Assembly (NCBI GenBank): GCA_905250115.1
Contig: CAJNOI010000145.1
Coordinates: forward strand, 124,001-188,000
Length of the DNA: 64,000 nucleotides
Source: Adineta steineri
Taxonomy: Eukaryota > Rotifera > Eurotatoria > Adinetida > Adinetidae
Direction: 5' to 3'
The number at the start of each line of letters is the position of its first letter. Position 1 is the first letter of the stretch. The translations under genes and the position numbers were made by a program. This document shows, piece after piece, positions 44,286 through 55,944 of this stretch. The notes below the pieces were generated by a model that had not been told where the DNA came from, ran no database searches, and saw only the letters and a list, made by a program, of their open reading frames with translations.

Positions 44286-44567
44286 TCGCAAGCAGTTTTG
44301 TTTTGCTCTATTACTCGACGTTGTTTACAATAGTTTCTCTTTCATACTGTTGTTATGTTTATTACAATTTTTTTAAGGTTTCGTTGCAATGGGAAAAAAA
44401 CCCTGAGTGAGAAAAAGAAAAAGAGAACGCAAATAAAAAAGCGTACTTATTTGAATTCGTTTATTCAACGAAAAATACCATCAAGAGAAGTGTACGGCGA
44501 AGTAAAACTAGACACTTACGCAGGATCATAACAGGTGAGTAACACGTATGCAAATTTCACAGCATAG

Positions 44568-44643
44568 AAGGATGAGTGTGAGTATCAGAGATAAGAGAGA
44601 AGACACTCAATCCATATCAACACTCGCATCCAGACCCATATCC
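44568..44643. repeat. degenerate telomere-like inverted element
   Basis: AGGATGAGTGTGAGTATCAG is followed by ACACTCAATCC and ACACTCGCATCCAGACCCAT. Matching is weak but the layout is the same as other copies. It lies about 290 nt before the membrane-protein gene. Confidence 0.4.
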
Positions 44644-44932
44644 TATATTGAATCAACATCAAAGTTTTGAATAATTCGAAAGTTAATCTTAGAAACTGAT
44701 TTTTTTATAAGAATGAATGGAAGTGTTTTTGGATAAGTGACTTTAATCAATATTACTTAGTTTTCGAGTCCGAGCTTTAACTCAAATTCGTCCAACCCTG
44801 AACAACATGATTTTTCTTTCGTCGTTTAGACATAAATTCTGGCAGGATTAGAAGTCTTCGGTTGAGAACAATAAAGCATCTATTACACTTCATTAGTAGA
44901 TATTTCAAAATTAAAGTTCCTTACAAAAGAAA

Positions 44933-46084
44933 ATGTTGTCATGCTCGCCTCTACAAGGTTCAAGTTACGGTGCTTATAATTCGGTTACCGTCATGATTAT
45001 TGTTGTAGTACCTTTGGTTGTTTTCATAATAATTGCCGTCTACACAGCCTGTCTTCGTGGGCATGAATATGGAAACTTATTTTATTATTTAATTGACACA
45101 CTTTTTCATTTTGAACCAATAGAAGATGAAAAGAGTAAAGAGGGACAAGATAATGAGAATAAGTCTTCTGCAGTAGCCATACCACGACACAGAAAATCTC
45201 TTAAATTCTACGAACATATAATTAATTCGAATCGTCGTCGTACTGTAATGTTACTCTTTATATCTGTCTTCACGATTACATCGTCCTTAGCCGTATTTTT
45301 CGAAGGAGTTTTTCTGGCTAATGAATTTCTCAAACCAAATTCAAACTGCCCTTATGATTATGATACACTAGACTGTTATGGATATCAAAAAAGACTCGAT
45401 CCTTATCCTAACTGCTATTTTCAATGTACACCCGGTCAGCAAACCCCTGACAGCTCTGCTTTCTTTGGTGAAGCAACGTGTTACCGCTGGGTTATACAAG
45501 ATATTACAGTATTTGATGTTTTTGGACAGATTGGTATCTGTACTGGGATTCTAGGCGCATTTGGGTTTTTTTTCCAATTTTTTCTGGCGTTATCCATCTA
45601 TGTATTTAAACCGACAGAAGACAAGAGTCGCCACGGATGTAACTGTAGATGCTGGAATATTCGTACCGGTTCCTGTATACAACTTGGGACTTTTGGCCCT
45701 TATAAGCGACCATGGCTCGCTGCTCTTTTCATTTTGTTTTACATACTAATCTTTCCCATTGGTATCATGGTGACAATAGCCATACTACCGTCATATAAAC
45801 GAGGCATTAGTGCATTTACCTACGTTGTGGCATTTACAACCTTCGTCCTCTCACTACCTGCAATTGTGATCGCAGCCGCAGATATTTCTACAGCTAGTGA
45901 TAATGATAGCGATACGACTACGAATACAAATGAAAACAATGCCAACGTCCCCGACACCCTCCCCCCGGCGAGTACTCAAAAAAAAGTGTCAGAAGTTGAA
46001 CGAAAGACTTTCTCAAATTTATCGATGAGAACAAAAATGGTGAATAATACTGTGGGAGTTGTATCACCATCAGGCACCCATTAG
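44933..46084 (+). CDS. multi-pass membrane protein of unknown function
   Basis: A single exon of 383 residues. Hydrophobic segments: residues about 19-41 (VTVMIIVVVPLVVFIIIAVY), 103-128 (TVMLLFISVFTITSSLAVFF), 200-228 (IGICTGILGAFGFFFQFFLA), 266-288 (WLAALFILFYILIFPIGIMV) and 297-320 (FTYVVAFTTFVLSLPAIVIA), so about five helices. The loop at about 137-185 is rich in paired Cys (NCPYDYDTLDC, NCYFQCTPG, TCYRW), suggesting an extracytosolic disulfide-bonded domain. A CNCRCW cluster lies in a later loop. The C-terminal tail is hydrophilic and Ser/Thr/Asn-rich. No family recognised; possibly rotifer-specific. Confidence 0.7.
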   Translation: MLSCSPLQGSSYGAYNSVTVMIIVVVPLVVFIIIAVYTACLRGHEYGNLFYYLIDTLFHFEPIEDEKSKEGQDNENKSSAVAIPRHRKSLKFYEHIINSNRRRTVMLLFISVFTITSSLAVFFEGVFLANEFLKPNSNCPYDYDTLDCYGYQKRLDPYPNCYFQCTPGQQTPDSSAFFGEATCYRWVIQDITVFDVFGQIGICTGILGAFGFFFQFFLALSIYVFKPTEDKSRHGCNCRCWNIRTGSCIQLGTFGPYKRPWLAALFILFYILIFPIGIMVTIAILPSYKRGISAFTYVVAFTTFVLSLPAIVIAAADISTASDNDSDTTTNTNENNANVPDTLPPASTQKKVSEVERKTFSNLSMRTKMVNNTVGVVSPSGTH

Positions 46085-46782
46085 TTGAAAGACTCGATTT
46101 GGATATGCACAATAACTTACAATCTTGAGTGCTAATGTGAGATGATTAATAAACTTAAAACAGCAAATATCCACTGTAATGGTCGTTGATCATTATGTTT
46201 TACTAGTGTGACCTCTTCACCGAGCATTGACTTTCTCTTCCTCTCTTCTGATGTGACTGCTACGGCATGAGCGTCATGCATTGTTTATCTTTTCTATATA
46301 AGCGTATGCTCTATGTTTGAACAGCATGACTTGTTGTGCGACGAAGCCAAATAAAGCGTGTATCACCATTTAACGGACTGTTCTCTCCTCAAGTTCCTCA
46401 GACCTACCCATTTTTTTTGATCCAAATTACCCCAGTTGACTCTATTTTGATAAAGATACCAGCAAACAAGTGGTTTCCACCACACACTCACCCTCAAACT
46501 TCATAGAATATCGTTATTCTCTCAAATAGACCTTTCTTAATGAAAAATGGGACTAAAAAAATTTTTCAGATCAATGATACCATTTGGTTCCTCGGCGCCG
46601 AAGACCTTTGATCAAACTTTATGTAGAAAAAATGTTTTTCTCACATTTGAGCTTTGACCTGCGACAGATAGATAAACACAACTTCACTTTTTTTTCACAC
46701 CATCCTTCTTACAGGCGAGAGAACATATTTAACAAATGCAGCTATTGTAGGCTAGCAGTATCCATCAGGATAAATAATTAGA
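46085..46782. other. 3' flank and intergenic region
   Basis: AATAAAGCG near 46351 is a plausible polyadenylation signal for the upstream gene. An open frame at 46584-46781 has no features. CACACACTCACCCTCAAAC at about 46481-46499 is a lone C-rich half element. Confidence 0.4.
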
Positions 46783-46953
46783 CTATTAAATTATGTATCA
46801 CAAGATCGTTGTTATAAAGATTATAGTTATGGTATACGATTAATTAATCGTATGGGAACAATAAATGGACAATGGTACGATATATATGATGTCTTACAAC
46901 ATAAAACATTGGCATCATTGATCAGTGATGATAGCTCCTTTAATGCTATATAA
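46783..46953 (+). pseudogene. orphan exon-like coding fragment
   Basis: Directly after AATTAG the frame reads LLNYVSQDRCYKDYSYGIR followed by LINRMGTINGQWYDIYDV and LQHKTLASLISDD, then stops at TAA (46951-46953). The composition is convincingly protein-like, but there is no ATG start and no partner exon in the neighbouring AT-rich DNA. Family not recognised. Confidence 0.4.
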
Positions 46954-48240
46954 ATATATACATAAATTTATACAACAAGATGCTGACAAATTTTGTTACA
47001 GAATGATCGTTTAGGTATGGATTATTTTTGTAAGTTTTTGAATTGAAAGAATCATTAAGTGTCATTTCAATTTTCTACAATTAAGAGAATTGCAAAATTC
47101 AAGATATCGAAACTGTATATTTTTCCTACTGCATATAAAGTATGGATGTAATATCCATATCCATGTTTTTCTCAACAATTCTACAGCTAAATCAGATTGT
47201 ATAATCTTATTATTTACCATCCATGTGTATGTACTGTTCAACTTGTTGAATACTCTTCAATGTAAATAATTTGAAGATAAACATTAAAAATAGAGAAAGA
47301 TAGTTATTACTGGTAAAATATCGACGATTTAGGAGTCGATTATGTATATACTGTTTTGCAATAAACATGAGTTAATTGTATTTACATTAAAAAAAACAAT
47401 TATATATAAAAAATCAAATAAGAAAATGATTTATTAAGAACTTCATTGGTTATAAAAAAACGCTTTGTAAAAACTGATGAAATAGTAATCAATCGATGTC
47501 ACACCAATAAACAAAATATTTGAGAATACAATATCTCTAAAAAAATTTTTAAATATAATACATAAACAAGCCGAAAAATATTTATTTTAGAGTTTTTTTT
47601 GATATTCTTCTGTTTCTTCGGGTATTTTATCAAAAAAACAAGAGGCAGAACGATCGTATATGGAACATATTCGTAAACTTACCATTCACTTCTTCTTTTT
47701 TTCTTAGTATTTCTTTATCATTAACAATCTTTGAACTGATTCAACTCTGGATTAAATCACTCATTCCTTTTATTTTCATTCTAGTCATTTTCGGTCCGCA
47801 TGTAAACAAAAGGACTAAAAATCCGATTAAAATCAATTATTCTGAAACAAATCACAAAAGACCCATAATATACGACAATTTCTATTTAAATTTAACAAAA
47901 TTCCAAAAGAATAGATTAAAAATTCTGAGAGATGTGAACGTTCTAGTTATTCTATTCATCTGCATCCACACCAATTGCATAGTATTTTAAGAAATTTTAC
48001 GATTGCGTTGTTTACTTCACTATTTGTTTCGGCTTCCATTAATAGTCTTTTTTTTCTTTTTCTTTTTCTCTTTCTTCTTTATAGCACATGAAGAAAACGT
48101 TTTAATTTGATTCTCTTTCACTACCTGTCAGAATAAATACTGATTCCCATAGTAATGCTTACTATACACAAAACAGACATTTTCTTACTCTGTAAATTTT
48201 TGTTCATTTCTTTTGCGTACACAAGCCGAAGCAAACAAAC
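46954..48240. other. intergenic region, 1.3 kb
   Basis: AT-rich with CT-rich runs near 48048-48080. No open frame or element worth calling. Confidence 0.5.
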
Positions 48241-48981
48241 ATGCTTGACGGTCCTTTACAATTTTTTTTTATGTTTGGAATTCTTCAACATGGATCTAAA
48301 ATGCCTGTCAATTTAACATTTCGTCCTCAACTAGAATATCGACTTTTCTATCATACTATCGATACCATATATGAACTGCCGAATATGAAACGAATTGTTA
48401 AACGACAAGAAATCGAAAGTGTTGAGCAGATCGCTGCAATCAATAAAATTAAGATTCATATAACCAATATAAACGTGACATTAGATCCGACTAATATGAC
48501 TGAATCAAATATATTATTAAAGCGACCTTATTTCGATCGTTTAGAAGAATACCAAGTACCAGGTGATTTTCGATCTCGTGATTTACCATTTGGCTATAAA
48601 TGGATGCTGTTTCCGTCGCCTGAAAGTTTGATGACACCCGAACAGAACTTGTATGAAGGACAAAAATGGGCAGTAAAAATGGCTGGTGATGCTTTTGAAA
48701 TAAATTATGAATTGAAAAATATCGATCATAAGCAACATCAAGCAACCATTGAAGGTCACGATGGTGTCTGTAGAAATGGATTAGATGGATACAAACTATG
48801 GAATGGTACTTGGATAGTAGATACTCGTACGGGAATAATTAAACGAAGATATCTAGAACTTAATCATCAAGTTACTGGATCGAAAAAAATAACACGTATG
48901 AAGAGTACCAAAGTCTTGGTGCGAGAAGAACCAGATAAAGACAAGATTTTTGATTATGAAATCGATCATGATGATTTATAA
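48241..48981 (+). CDS. hypothetical soluble protein, unrecognised family
   Basis: A single exon of 246 residues. After a short hydrophobic start (MLDGPLQFFFMFGIL) the protein is hydrophilic. It has a basic segment at about 38-60 (NMKRIVKRQEIESVEQI), a beta-rich middle (FRSRDLPFGYKWMLFPSPES, EGQKWAVKMAGDAFEINYEL) and a long strand pattern (WNGTWIVDTRTGIIKRRYLE). The tail is strongly acidic (REEPDKDKIFDYEIDHDDL). It carries three NxT-type sites. Codon use and composition look genuine, but no known domain is visible. The short hydrophobic start could be a weak signal peptide or anchor. Confidence 0.6.
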   Translation: MLDGPLQFFFMFGILQHGSKMPVNLTFRPQLEYRLFYHTIDTIYELPNMKRIVKRQEIESVEQIAAINKIKIHITNINVTLDPTNMTESNILLKRPYFDRLEEYQVPGDFRSRDLPFGYKWMLFPSPESLMTPEQNLYEGQKWAVKMAGDAFEINYELKNIDHKQHQATIEGHDGVCRNGLDGYKLWNGTWIVDTRTGIIKRRYLELNHQVTGSKKITRMKSTKVLVREEPDKDKIFDYEIDHDDL

Positions 48982-49823
48982 AAAGAACGCTTTGAAATAC
49001 ATTAATAAATTCTGCTTTTTTTTCGAGGGTCTAAGATAAAAGTCAAGACATTTACACGCTGACCAGTTGAATTCAAGTATTACATATAGGGTATATTCAG
49101 TTTTTCAATAATATATATACATTAGATTTAAGATTTCATTTGCTTATCTCAAATACGTTGAATGATATAGTTTTATCTTTTTATTCAAATAAAAATAATA
49201 ATTGAAATTTTTTTAATATGAAGTATCGTGTATAGCTAATTACATCGATTAATATTCAAAATTGTTCAATAAAAAAAATATGAAAGTCGAACTTCTCATA
49301 TAGTCTATTGCATAACAATTGGTTAGTTGATATTTATAAAACAAAAGTATACCTGCTAGGTAATGTTGAATCTTTAAGATCAACAATCATCAATGTTAGT
49401 ATAGGTCGATCATTTATTGCTAAAACAATAAAATCATTGTCGGCTATTATAAATGAAGCTAAATATATTTATATTAGATTCGTCTTATTATTAAAATTAT
49501 TTTTTTTCACCGATAGTCGTTACAATCTTTCGATGTACAAGTATATATGAATATTATTCGCTCAATAATTGACAAATCGAAGATTTTAAGTTATTATTAA
49601 TAACTATTTTCAATGAAACATAAACTGAAAAAAACACATTTTTCTTCACCCGTACCTATTGACCGAACCGTAAAAAACAATATTTATTTTGTTTCGTCAT
49701 TAACGCACGTTATCTATCGATTATACGTATATCCTATCATTGTAAATGTTGTGCATGAATGAAGATAAAAACAAATGAGTATAGCTTTTATTTCTATAAT
49801 AATATTTTATCGATTATAATATA
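48982..49823. other. intergenic region, 0.8 kb
   Basis: AT-rich. The open frame at 49308-49550 is low-complexity and not called. TATAATATA just before 49824 may be a TATA-like box for the SEC14 gene. Confidence 0.45.
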
Positions 49824-50696
49824 ATGACTACAAAAAGTTATTTCTTCAATATAAATGAATTAAATAATGAAGAACAAAAAAAATTTGATAGTGTTTATAA
49901 TGATTTAAAATCACGTCATCAATCTTATTTGGAATTTAAACATGGTTTACAATTGAAAAATAAATTAGATGATGATGAAGAAGAAAATGAATGGCGTTTT
50001 GAATTGTATCGATTTCTTCGTGCTCGAAAATGGAATACAACACATACAATTAAATCAATTTTGGAAATGATTCAATGGCGAATTGATAATCGTGTAGATT
50101 TAATTTTAGAGGATCAATCTGCGAAATATCGAATGGAACTTTATCAAAAAATGGCTCCGAGTACTTATCATGGACATACCAAAGCTCATCTACCATTGTA
50201 TATAGAGAAAACAGGTCAAATCGATGTTGACGAAATGCTTAATAAATTTACAAACGACGAATTCATTCAATGTCATATCTATTGGCTTGAATATAATTGT
50301 CAATTAGCTCGAGAACATGGTCGACAATTCGGAGAACATATCGAAAGTATTGCTTGTATTTATGATTTGAATGGCATGAAAATGGATGTAAGAAAGTTAC
50401 TCAATCCTGGTAAACAATGTCTCTATATTGATGATAATTATTATCCAGAACGTCTAGGACAATTAATTGTTCTTAATCCACCAACAATATTTCCTGCTCT
50501 TTGGAATTTAGTTAAACATTTTATTGATCCAGTAACGAAAAAAAAAATTATGATTTTAAAAAAAGGAAATGAAACAGCAACAACATTATTACAATATATT
50601 GATTCGGATCAATTACCAAGTGACTATGGTGGTAGTTGCCAGTCATGTGCAACTTCTCCAGATTGTATTCCTATCCATAATCAAACTAATAAATAG
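49824..50696 (+). CDS. SEC14-like CRAL-TRIO lipid-transfer protein
   Basis: A single exon of 290 residues. The N-terminal CRAL-TRIO-N helix bundle is seen in ELYRFLRARKWNTTHTIKSI and LEMIQWRIDNRVD. The lipid-binding SEC14 fold follows at about 95-265: GHTKAHLPLYIEKTGQIDVD, EHIESIACIYDLNGMKMDVR, YYPERLGQLIVLNPPTIFPA, LWNLVKHFIDPVTKKKIMIL and LPSDYGGSCQSC. These match yeast Sec14 (PERMGxFYxINAPFxF; LPxxYGG). It is cytosolic and would exchange phosphatidylinositol, phosphatidylcholine or a similar hydrophobic ligand between membranes. No GOLD domain and no signal peptide. Confidence 0.93.
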   Translation: MTTKSYFFNINELNNEEQKKFDSVYNDLKSRHQSYLEFKHGLQLKNKLDDDEEENEWRFELYRFLRARKWNTTHTIKSILEMIQWRIDNRVDLILEDQSAKYRMELYQKMAPSTYHGHTKAHLPLYIEKTGQIDVDEMLNKFTNDEFIQCHIYWLEYNCQLAREHGRQFGEHIESIACIYDLNGMKMDVRKLLNPGKQCLYIDDNYYPERLGQLIVLNPPTIFPALWNLVKHFIDPVTKKKIMILKKGNETATTLLQYIDSDQLPSDYGGSCQSCATSPDCIPIHNQTNK

Positions 50697-51041
50697 AAGA
50701 AATTTTTTTCTTCAATGATCTCAATGTGTCCTCCTCATTTTTAATGAAATTATAACATACATTTGATTATTTGATTTCTTTTTAATATCGTTGACTGGTG
50801 ATATAAAAAAATTTCAATCAAATAAGACAAGTTCTTTTTTTTTTTGGTCTTGTTATTAGGGAAATTGACTCTAGGCAATTCTTAGATATTAAATAAAGTG
50901 CAGGAAGCACACAAAAAAGAGAAACTGTAAATGAGTTGGATGATTAAAAACATTTCATTTACATTATGTATGTGTTGCTATAAAAACGAAGCACTTGATT
51001 TGTATTTCAAAGATTGTACTAGAATAAAATATTTTGATATA
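50697..51041. other. short intergenic region
   Basis: AT-rich spacer between the SEC14 gene and the receptor. The in-frame extension from 50931 to 51041 is treated as non-coding because the signal peptide begins at 51042. Confidence 0.4.
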
Positions 51042-52489
51042 ATGAAATCACTAACTTTTGTTATCCTGCTAAACTATTTGTTTTACTTTTGTGATTGTGG
51101 AACACTTCCAGATTCACAACTGGCTGAACAAACACTCATAACAAGCTTGTTAAGCGGTTATAACAAAAATATAAGACCAAATGATACAGTATCTGTTGAT
51201 ATAACTGCTCAACTACAACAAATTGTGGCGATAGATGAAAAACAACAAATAATGACAACAAGTTCATTTATTTCACAAACATGGTTCGATGATCGATTAT
51301 CATGGACACCAAATAATTCAAATAATAATATTCAAGTAGTTCTACTTCCAGTTACAAGTTTATGGATACCAGATACAATGATATTAAATTCTGCAGATGC
51401 AAATGGTTATCTCACAGTCAGTACTTATAGTATGGTATCTGTTAGTAATACCGGTCAAGTTTATATGATATTACCAGCATTAACAATAAAAACAAGATGT
51501 AATTTTTATGTTCGATATTTTCCATTTGATAAACAAGTATGCAGTATTAGTTTAACATCATGGAGTCAAGGATCAAATCGAATAATATATACAGAAGATA
51601 GTAATACAGTCATTGATATTAGTGATTATACTGAACATCCTTTATGGAAATTGAATGGAACAGATATGGTTGTAATTCGAGCAGAAGATAGAACACCATT
51701 TGAAGATACTTATAATGATGTAATAACAATACAATTGTATTTACAAAGAAAACCGTTATTTTTTATTCTGAATGGAATATTTGCATGTTGGGTTTTAAAT
51801 TCAGTTACGTTGGTATCACATGCATTACCTTTTGCAGCACAAATTGGTCTATGTAAGAATTATTTTTCTTGAATAAGAGATAGAAGTTACGTCCTATTTT
51901 CATTTTAGGCATGACATGTTTTATGACATATTCTGTTTATTCACTTAATTTCTCCAATTTATTTCCACAACAATCTCAATATTTAATGATGATTACATTT
52001 TATTTTTTGTTATCAATATGTTGGACATTGATATCAATGATATGGTTTGTTTTATGCAATCATTTTATAACAAAAGGTGAAATGCCAAAATTACTTTATA
52101 GTTTTTCTGAACTGTTACAAAAAAGAATATTTCTTTTTTGCTTTCCATTACCAAAACAAGATAAACCAAATCCTTCACGTTTTCGACAGAATATTAAAGT
52201 TGAAAATATTGATATGGATCAGCATTTTTCCATTGAAAATGCGACATCTATGGGAAAAAATAACATTGATGATACACGAATTGAAACAAACAATAAAGCG
52301 AAGTCAAAATGCAACTTTTGCAACAGATGTGAGACATGTCAAGCTGATTTGAATAAAGATAAAGTGAAAGGGAACAATAAAAAAGACATTGAAGCTAAAT
52401 GCAGTGCTTTGAATTGTTTCGTCTTCTTTTGTTTATTATTGGTAATGACTATTTCTGAATTATCAATATGGATCACAATGGCAGAATGA
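51042..52489 (+). CDS. Cys-loop ligand-gated ion channel subunit (nicotinic-receptor-like)
   Basis: Two exons, 51042-51852 and 51909-52489, join in phase (463 residues). The ATG at 51042 is chosen because MKSLTFVILLNYLFYFCDC is a signal peptide. The extracellular domain shows WFDDRLSW, SLWIPDTMI and the Cys loop CNFYVRYFPFDKQVC with exactly 13 residues between the cysteines. Four helices follow: LFFILNGIFACWVLN, IGLCMTCFMTYSVYS, QYLMMITFYFLLSICWTLIS and a last one at the C-terminus (VFFCLLLVMTISELSIWI). The TM3-TM4 loop is basic and Cys-rich (CNFCNRCETCQADLNKDK). There are no vicinal cysteines in loop C, so it is a non-alpha-type subunit. The usual GEK stretch before TM2 is missing, exactly where the intron lies. 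Confidence 0.85.
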
Positions 52490-54348
52490 TTAACTTTAAC
52501 TTTTTTCTTTGATTATAATATTTTTTCTCAATTATTATTAAAATAAAAAACGAAATATTGTTCCTGCTTTGAATGAGAATTACAAAGTAAAAAATCAAAG
52601 ATTTTCACTCTGGAATATTTATAATTTTGATTTTTAACTAATGAGCAATGAAAAGATCTGCTACAGTGAGTGAAACAAAGAAAAACACAAAGATAATTAC
52701 ACAGTTCATTTTGTTCCTATTATCATATCATCAAGATTTTGTGCGACTGACACTTGACTCATACTTAGTTCTTTAAATTTATTATTTATCGGCCTATATC
52801 AGCATTAAAATTTTTCAAAAGCCTTCTTTGTCGATTCTATTTTTGACCATAAAAAACCTTTAAGTACCGCAAAAATTTCTAATAAAGTTGATAAAAAGGA
52901 GACAAAACACATGTTATTTAATTATTTATTGTGAGGTTTACTTTAGATAGATGGTTTTCGTTGAATGTCTCATACATGCTCTTCGAAACTACACCCTCTT
53001 TATTTCTCTGCAATGATACTTTGTATAAAATTTATTATCGAGTAGAAATATAACTTGAGAGTTTTATTTCAGTATGGTATGCAGATCACAATACAATAAA
53101 ACTCTCACGTCATATCTCTATTTGACAATAATTTTTATACAAAGTATAATAGCACAGAATTAAACAGGTAGGAAAAACTTTTGTGCACGAGTGTATCTCA
53201 TATCTGAGTCCATTTTTCTATAAAAATTATTTTTCAAAAGAGTTCGAGATTTTTTCGCTTGTTTTTCTTGTCTGTTTCACCGAAATCTTTTTGGTACAAT
53301 ATCTGATTTCAATCGTTTCGCAATCGACTCTCGACACTATCCATATTATGCCGCTAAAATAGAGTATTCATAGAAACAAAAACTGAAGACGATTAAAATA
53401 TTAGAAAGAAGTCGCAGTCTTCGAAATATTTCATTTTACAAAAAATATAGAAGTATTGTATAAATACACAATATGAAATCGAGCTTTGTAGATCAGAACT
53501 TGAATTCTTTTCATGGGAGCTTCTATTAAGTCCGAAAGAATTTTCATAGATTGTGACTATAAAGACGATTCGAAAGATTTCTACAGATTTTTATGAGTTT
53601 TCAGAAGATTTTTAGCGGTATTTTCAGATTTTAGCACAGCTCGACTGGAATCGGTCTCCTAATACGCCAAACACAATGCTCATTGCAGAGACGACTTCTA
53701 TTATGGGAAGGGGTTTAAGAAAAGAATTGAAATCAACAGAAAATTCTAAAAATCAGGAGGTTTGACAACCCTGAGCCAAGTAACTTTCAGAACATCTCCT
53801 GTGTATTTATTGCTTAGAAATTATACATTTATATTCAAATTTAAACTACGCAACTCATGCATTTTTTTTTCCTTTTCACAATGTCCTTGTTCATATAATA
53901 TAGAAGTATATAGTGAACGAATAAAAAATTTACGATATCTCGTCACGAACATTTTTGAGCTATTACATTATGACACATATATGCGACATTTTTCATATTA
54001 ATGTGTTAAAAAAGTTTTTTTCTCTCTATGTATAGTACTCAAACCAAAGAAGCCCTTATTATAACGTAGAGCAGCGACTCTTTCTTTCTTGAAAGGACTC
54101 ATTCTTTTTTGTAAGAAGAAAAAAAATCCCTTATTATTACTTCCTTACGTAACAGGAAAGTGAATAAATTCACCTTTTTTTTTTTATTCAAAGAAGAACA
54201 CATATTCTTGTACAAGGCAAAACAAGGACGAAGGCGAGTATATATAATTAGAATAGATACATATCTTTTGTTATTCGATTCATTTGAATATTCATATAAT
54301 AGTCTTCTTTAGATTTCCAACCTGATTGCTTTGTGAAACAAAGACAAG
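52490..54348. other. intergenic region, 1.9 kb
   Basis: It holds a strong palindrome (53008-53158) and, from about 53825, the first copy of a tandemly duplicated promoter block. No gene seen between them. Confidence 0.5.
53008..53158. repeat. long imperfect palindrome, MITE-like
   Basis: Left arm 53016-53069 (ATACTTTGTATAAAA ... TTGAGAGTTTTATT) and right arm 53095-53147 (AATAAAACTCTC ... TTTTATACAAAGTAT) are inverted copies with about 25 nt between them. Matching is about 80 percent by eye and extends weakly outward (CTGCAATGATACT against AGTATAATAGCACAG). It would form a long hairpin. Confidence 0.75.
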
Positions 54349-54899
54349 ATGACAGGTAAATCATTTGTTTCGACACTAGAAGAAAAAAAAATATCGAAGG
54401 AGATATTCTGAATAGTTCAACTAATAAGGCATTCTTTATTTTTAGCATAGTGATATAAATCATACAGAAGTCAAAGATAATAATGTGTACATTTTTTCAT
54501 TTAGTAACGTTATGATACCATTTCTCTAGGAAATCTATAGACTCAACAAAAGAGATTAAACTAAATGAGTAGAATTTTAGTGCAATATGAAATGTTTTTT
54601 TTTGAATTCAAACGCTTTAAAATATTGTCTACTGTGATTTAGAACCTGCACAAACTAGCCCATTATACGAACAACCTCAGAAACCTCTAGGTAGTAGTCG
54701 TTATTCTGGTAATTTTATTAAACTTACTGGTATCATTGGTCTTCTCTCTTTTATTGCTGCTGTTGCTCTTACAATTATCGGTACTGCTGGTCTTCGTAAT
54801 TATGGTTTTTCTAATAATCCTCTTATTGCTGGTATTGTTCTTTTTGGAGTTGGTACAGCTCTTCTCATAGTTACTTGTGTTGCGGCTGGTTCAAAATAA
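54349..54899 (+). CDS. small two-helix membrane protein, tandem copy 1
   Basis: Two exons: 54349-54355 (ATG ACA G, only seven nt) and 54643-54899, joined in phase (87 residues). After a short polar N-terminus (MTEPAQTSPLYEQPQKP) there are two hydrophobic helices, IKLTGIIGLLSFIAAVALTI and NPLIAGIVLFGVGTALLIVT, separated by a GTAGLRNYGFS loop and ended by a short tail. No family recognised. The same layout and LIAGIVLFG core recur in the copy 1.6 kb downstream. The start is chosen because the sequence around this ATG and its GTAAAT donor is conserved in both copies. Confidence 0.65.
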
Positions 54900-55944
54900 A
54901 TGAAAATAAGATATTTTTTTAAATAGTATTATATTGTCATCAAATTTTTTCAAATTTGTTTTTTTTTTGGTATTTTCAAGTATGTATAAAAATCAAATAT
55001 TATTCATCGTACAACACAGATGTTCGACATTGAACAGCAAACATTCTCGTATGATTCATATACATCTTTATTCTTAAGATATCGATAATAAAAACTGTTG
55101 TCACTGTAATAAAAATAAATAGTTAATAAATATATTTTTCAAGCTAGTAAATCAATCTTCTCATATTTCTCTCAAAGAGAGAAAATAGGGGAAGAAACGA
55201 TCACGTGGTTATGAAATAGACAAAAGAGGGAGGGCCATTCGAAAGGATGTCCATCTTTTTTTTCTTCAATTATAGATTTTGTAAATTCTATTTAGTCGAT
55301 TACAAAATCAATGATTATTATTTTTTCTTTTTGCAATGAGCAGACGTCTTTTCTGTTCTTCTTCGATCAAAATGAAACTGTCTCATGTGTTAGTTAATTT
55401 ACTTTTATAGTGATGCCATGCATTAAATTGTACATTCACATTCAAATTACGTAACTCATGCAACGTCGTTCTGTTTTCATAATAACCTTCTTTCTATAGT
55501 AGTGAAGTACAACGAGAAAGAAAAAAAATGTATGGCATTTTAGAATTGTTACATCACGACTCATACATACGACATTTTTCATATTAATGTGTTTAAAGAG
55601 ATTTTTTTTTCTATATACATATTCATCAAACCAAAAAAAAAACGTCATTATAATGTAGAGTAACCTCTCTTTCTTTCTTCAAAGGACCTATTTTTTTCTG
55701 CAGGAAGAAAAAAAAATGTCTAGCTATTACTTCCTTACGTACCAAGAAAAAGAATAAAGTTCACCTTTTTTTTCTATTCAAAGAAGAACACATATTCTTG
55801 TAGAACGCAAAAAAGAGACGAAGGCAAGTATTAAAAATTGGACTAGATACATACCTTTTACTATTCGATTTATTTGTATATTCATGTAATAAAGTCTTTT
55901 TTTTATAGATTTGTAACTTGATTCATTTGTAAAACAAAGGCAAA
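54900..55944. other. spacer between tandem paralogs
   Basis: The 3' flank of copy 1 followed by the duplicated promoter block of copy 2. The minus open frame 55442-55648 is a by-product of T-rich sequence. Confidence 0.5.

Larger units (their letters stand above)
43119..44932. other. gene-poor region with gap and G-rich elements
   Basis: It contains the second assembly gap, two G-rich elements and short minus open frames flanking the gap (for example one beginning MPGMNDKVFQILIHS at 43943). These may be pieces of one gene interrupted by the Ns. No family recognised. Confidence 0.4.

Noticed and set aside
44189..44410. 73-codon open frame rich in Thr, His and Ser
   Set aside because: It is a translation through the C-rich arm of a G-rich repeat element.
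50931..51041. Upstream ATG for the Cys-loop receptor
   Set aside because: It would add 37 residues before the signal peptide; the ATG at 51042 fits secretion.
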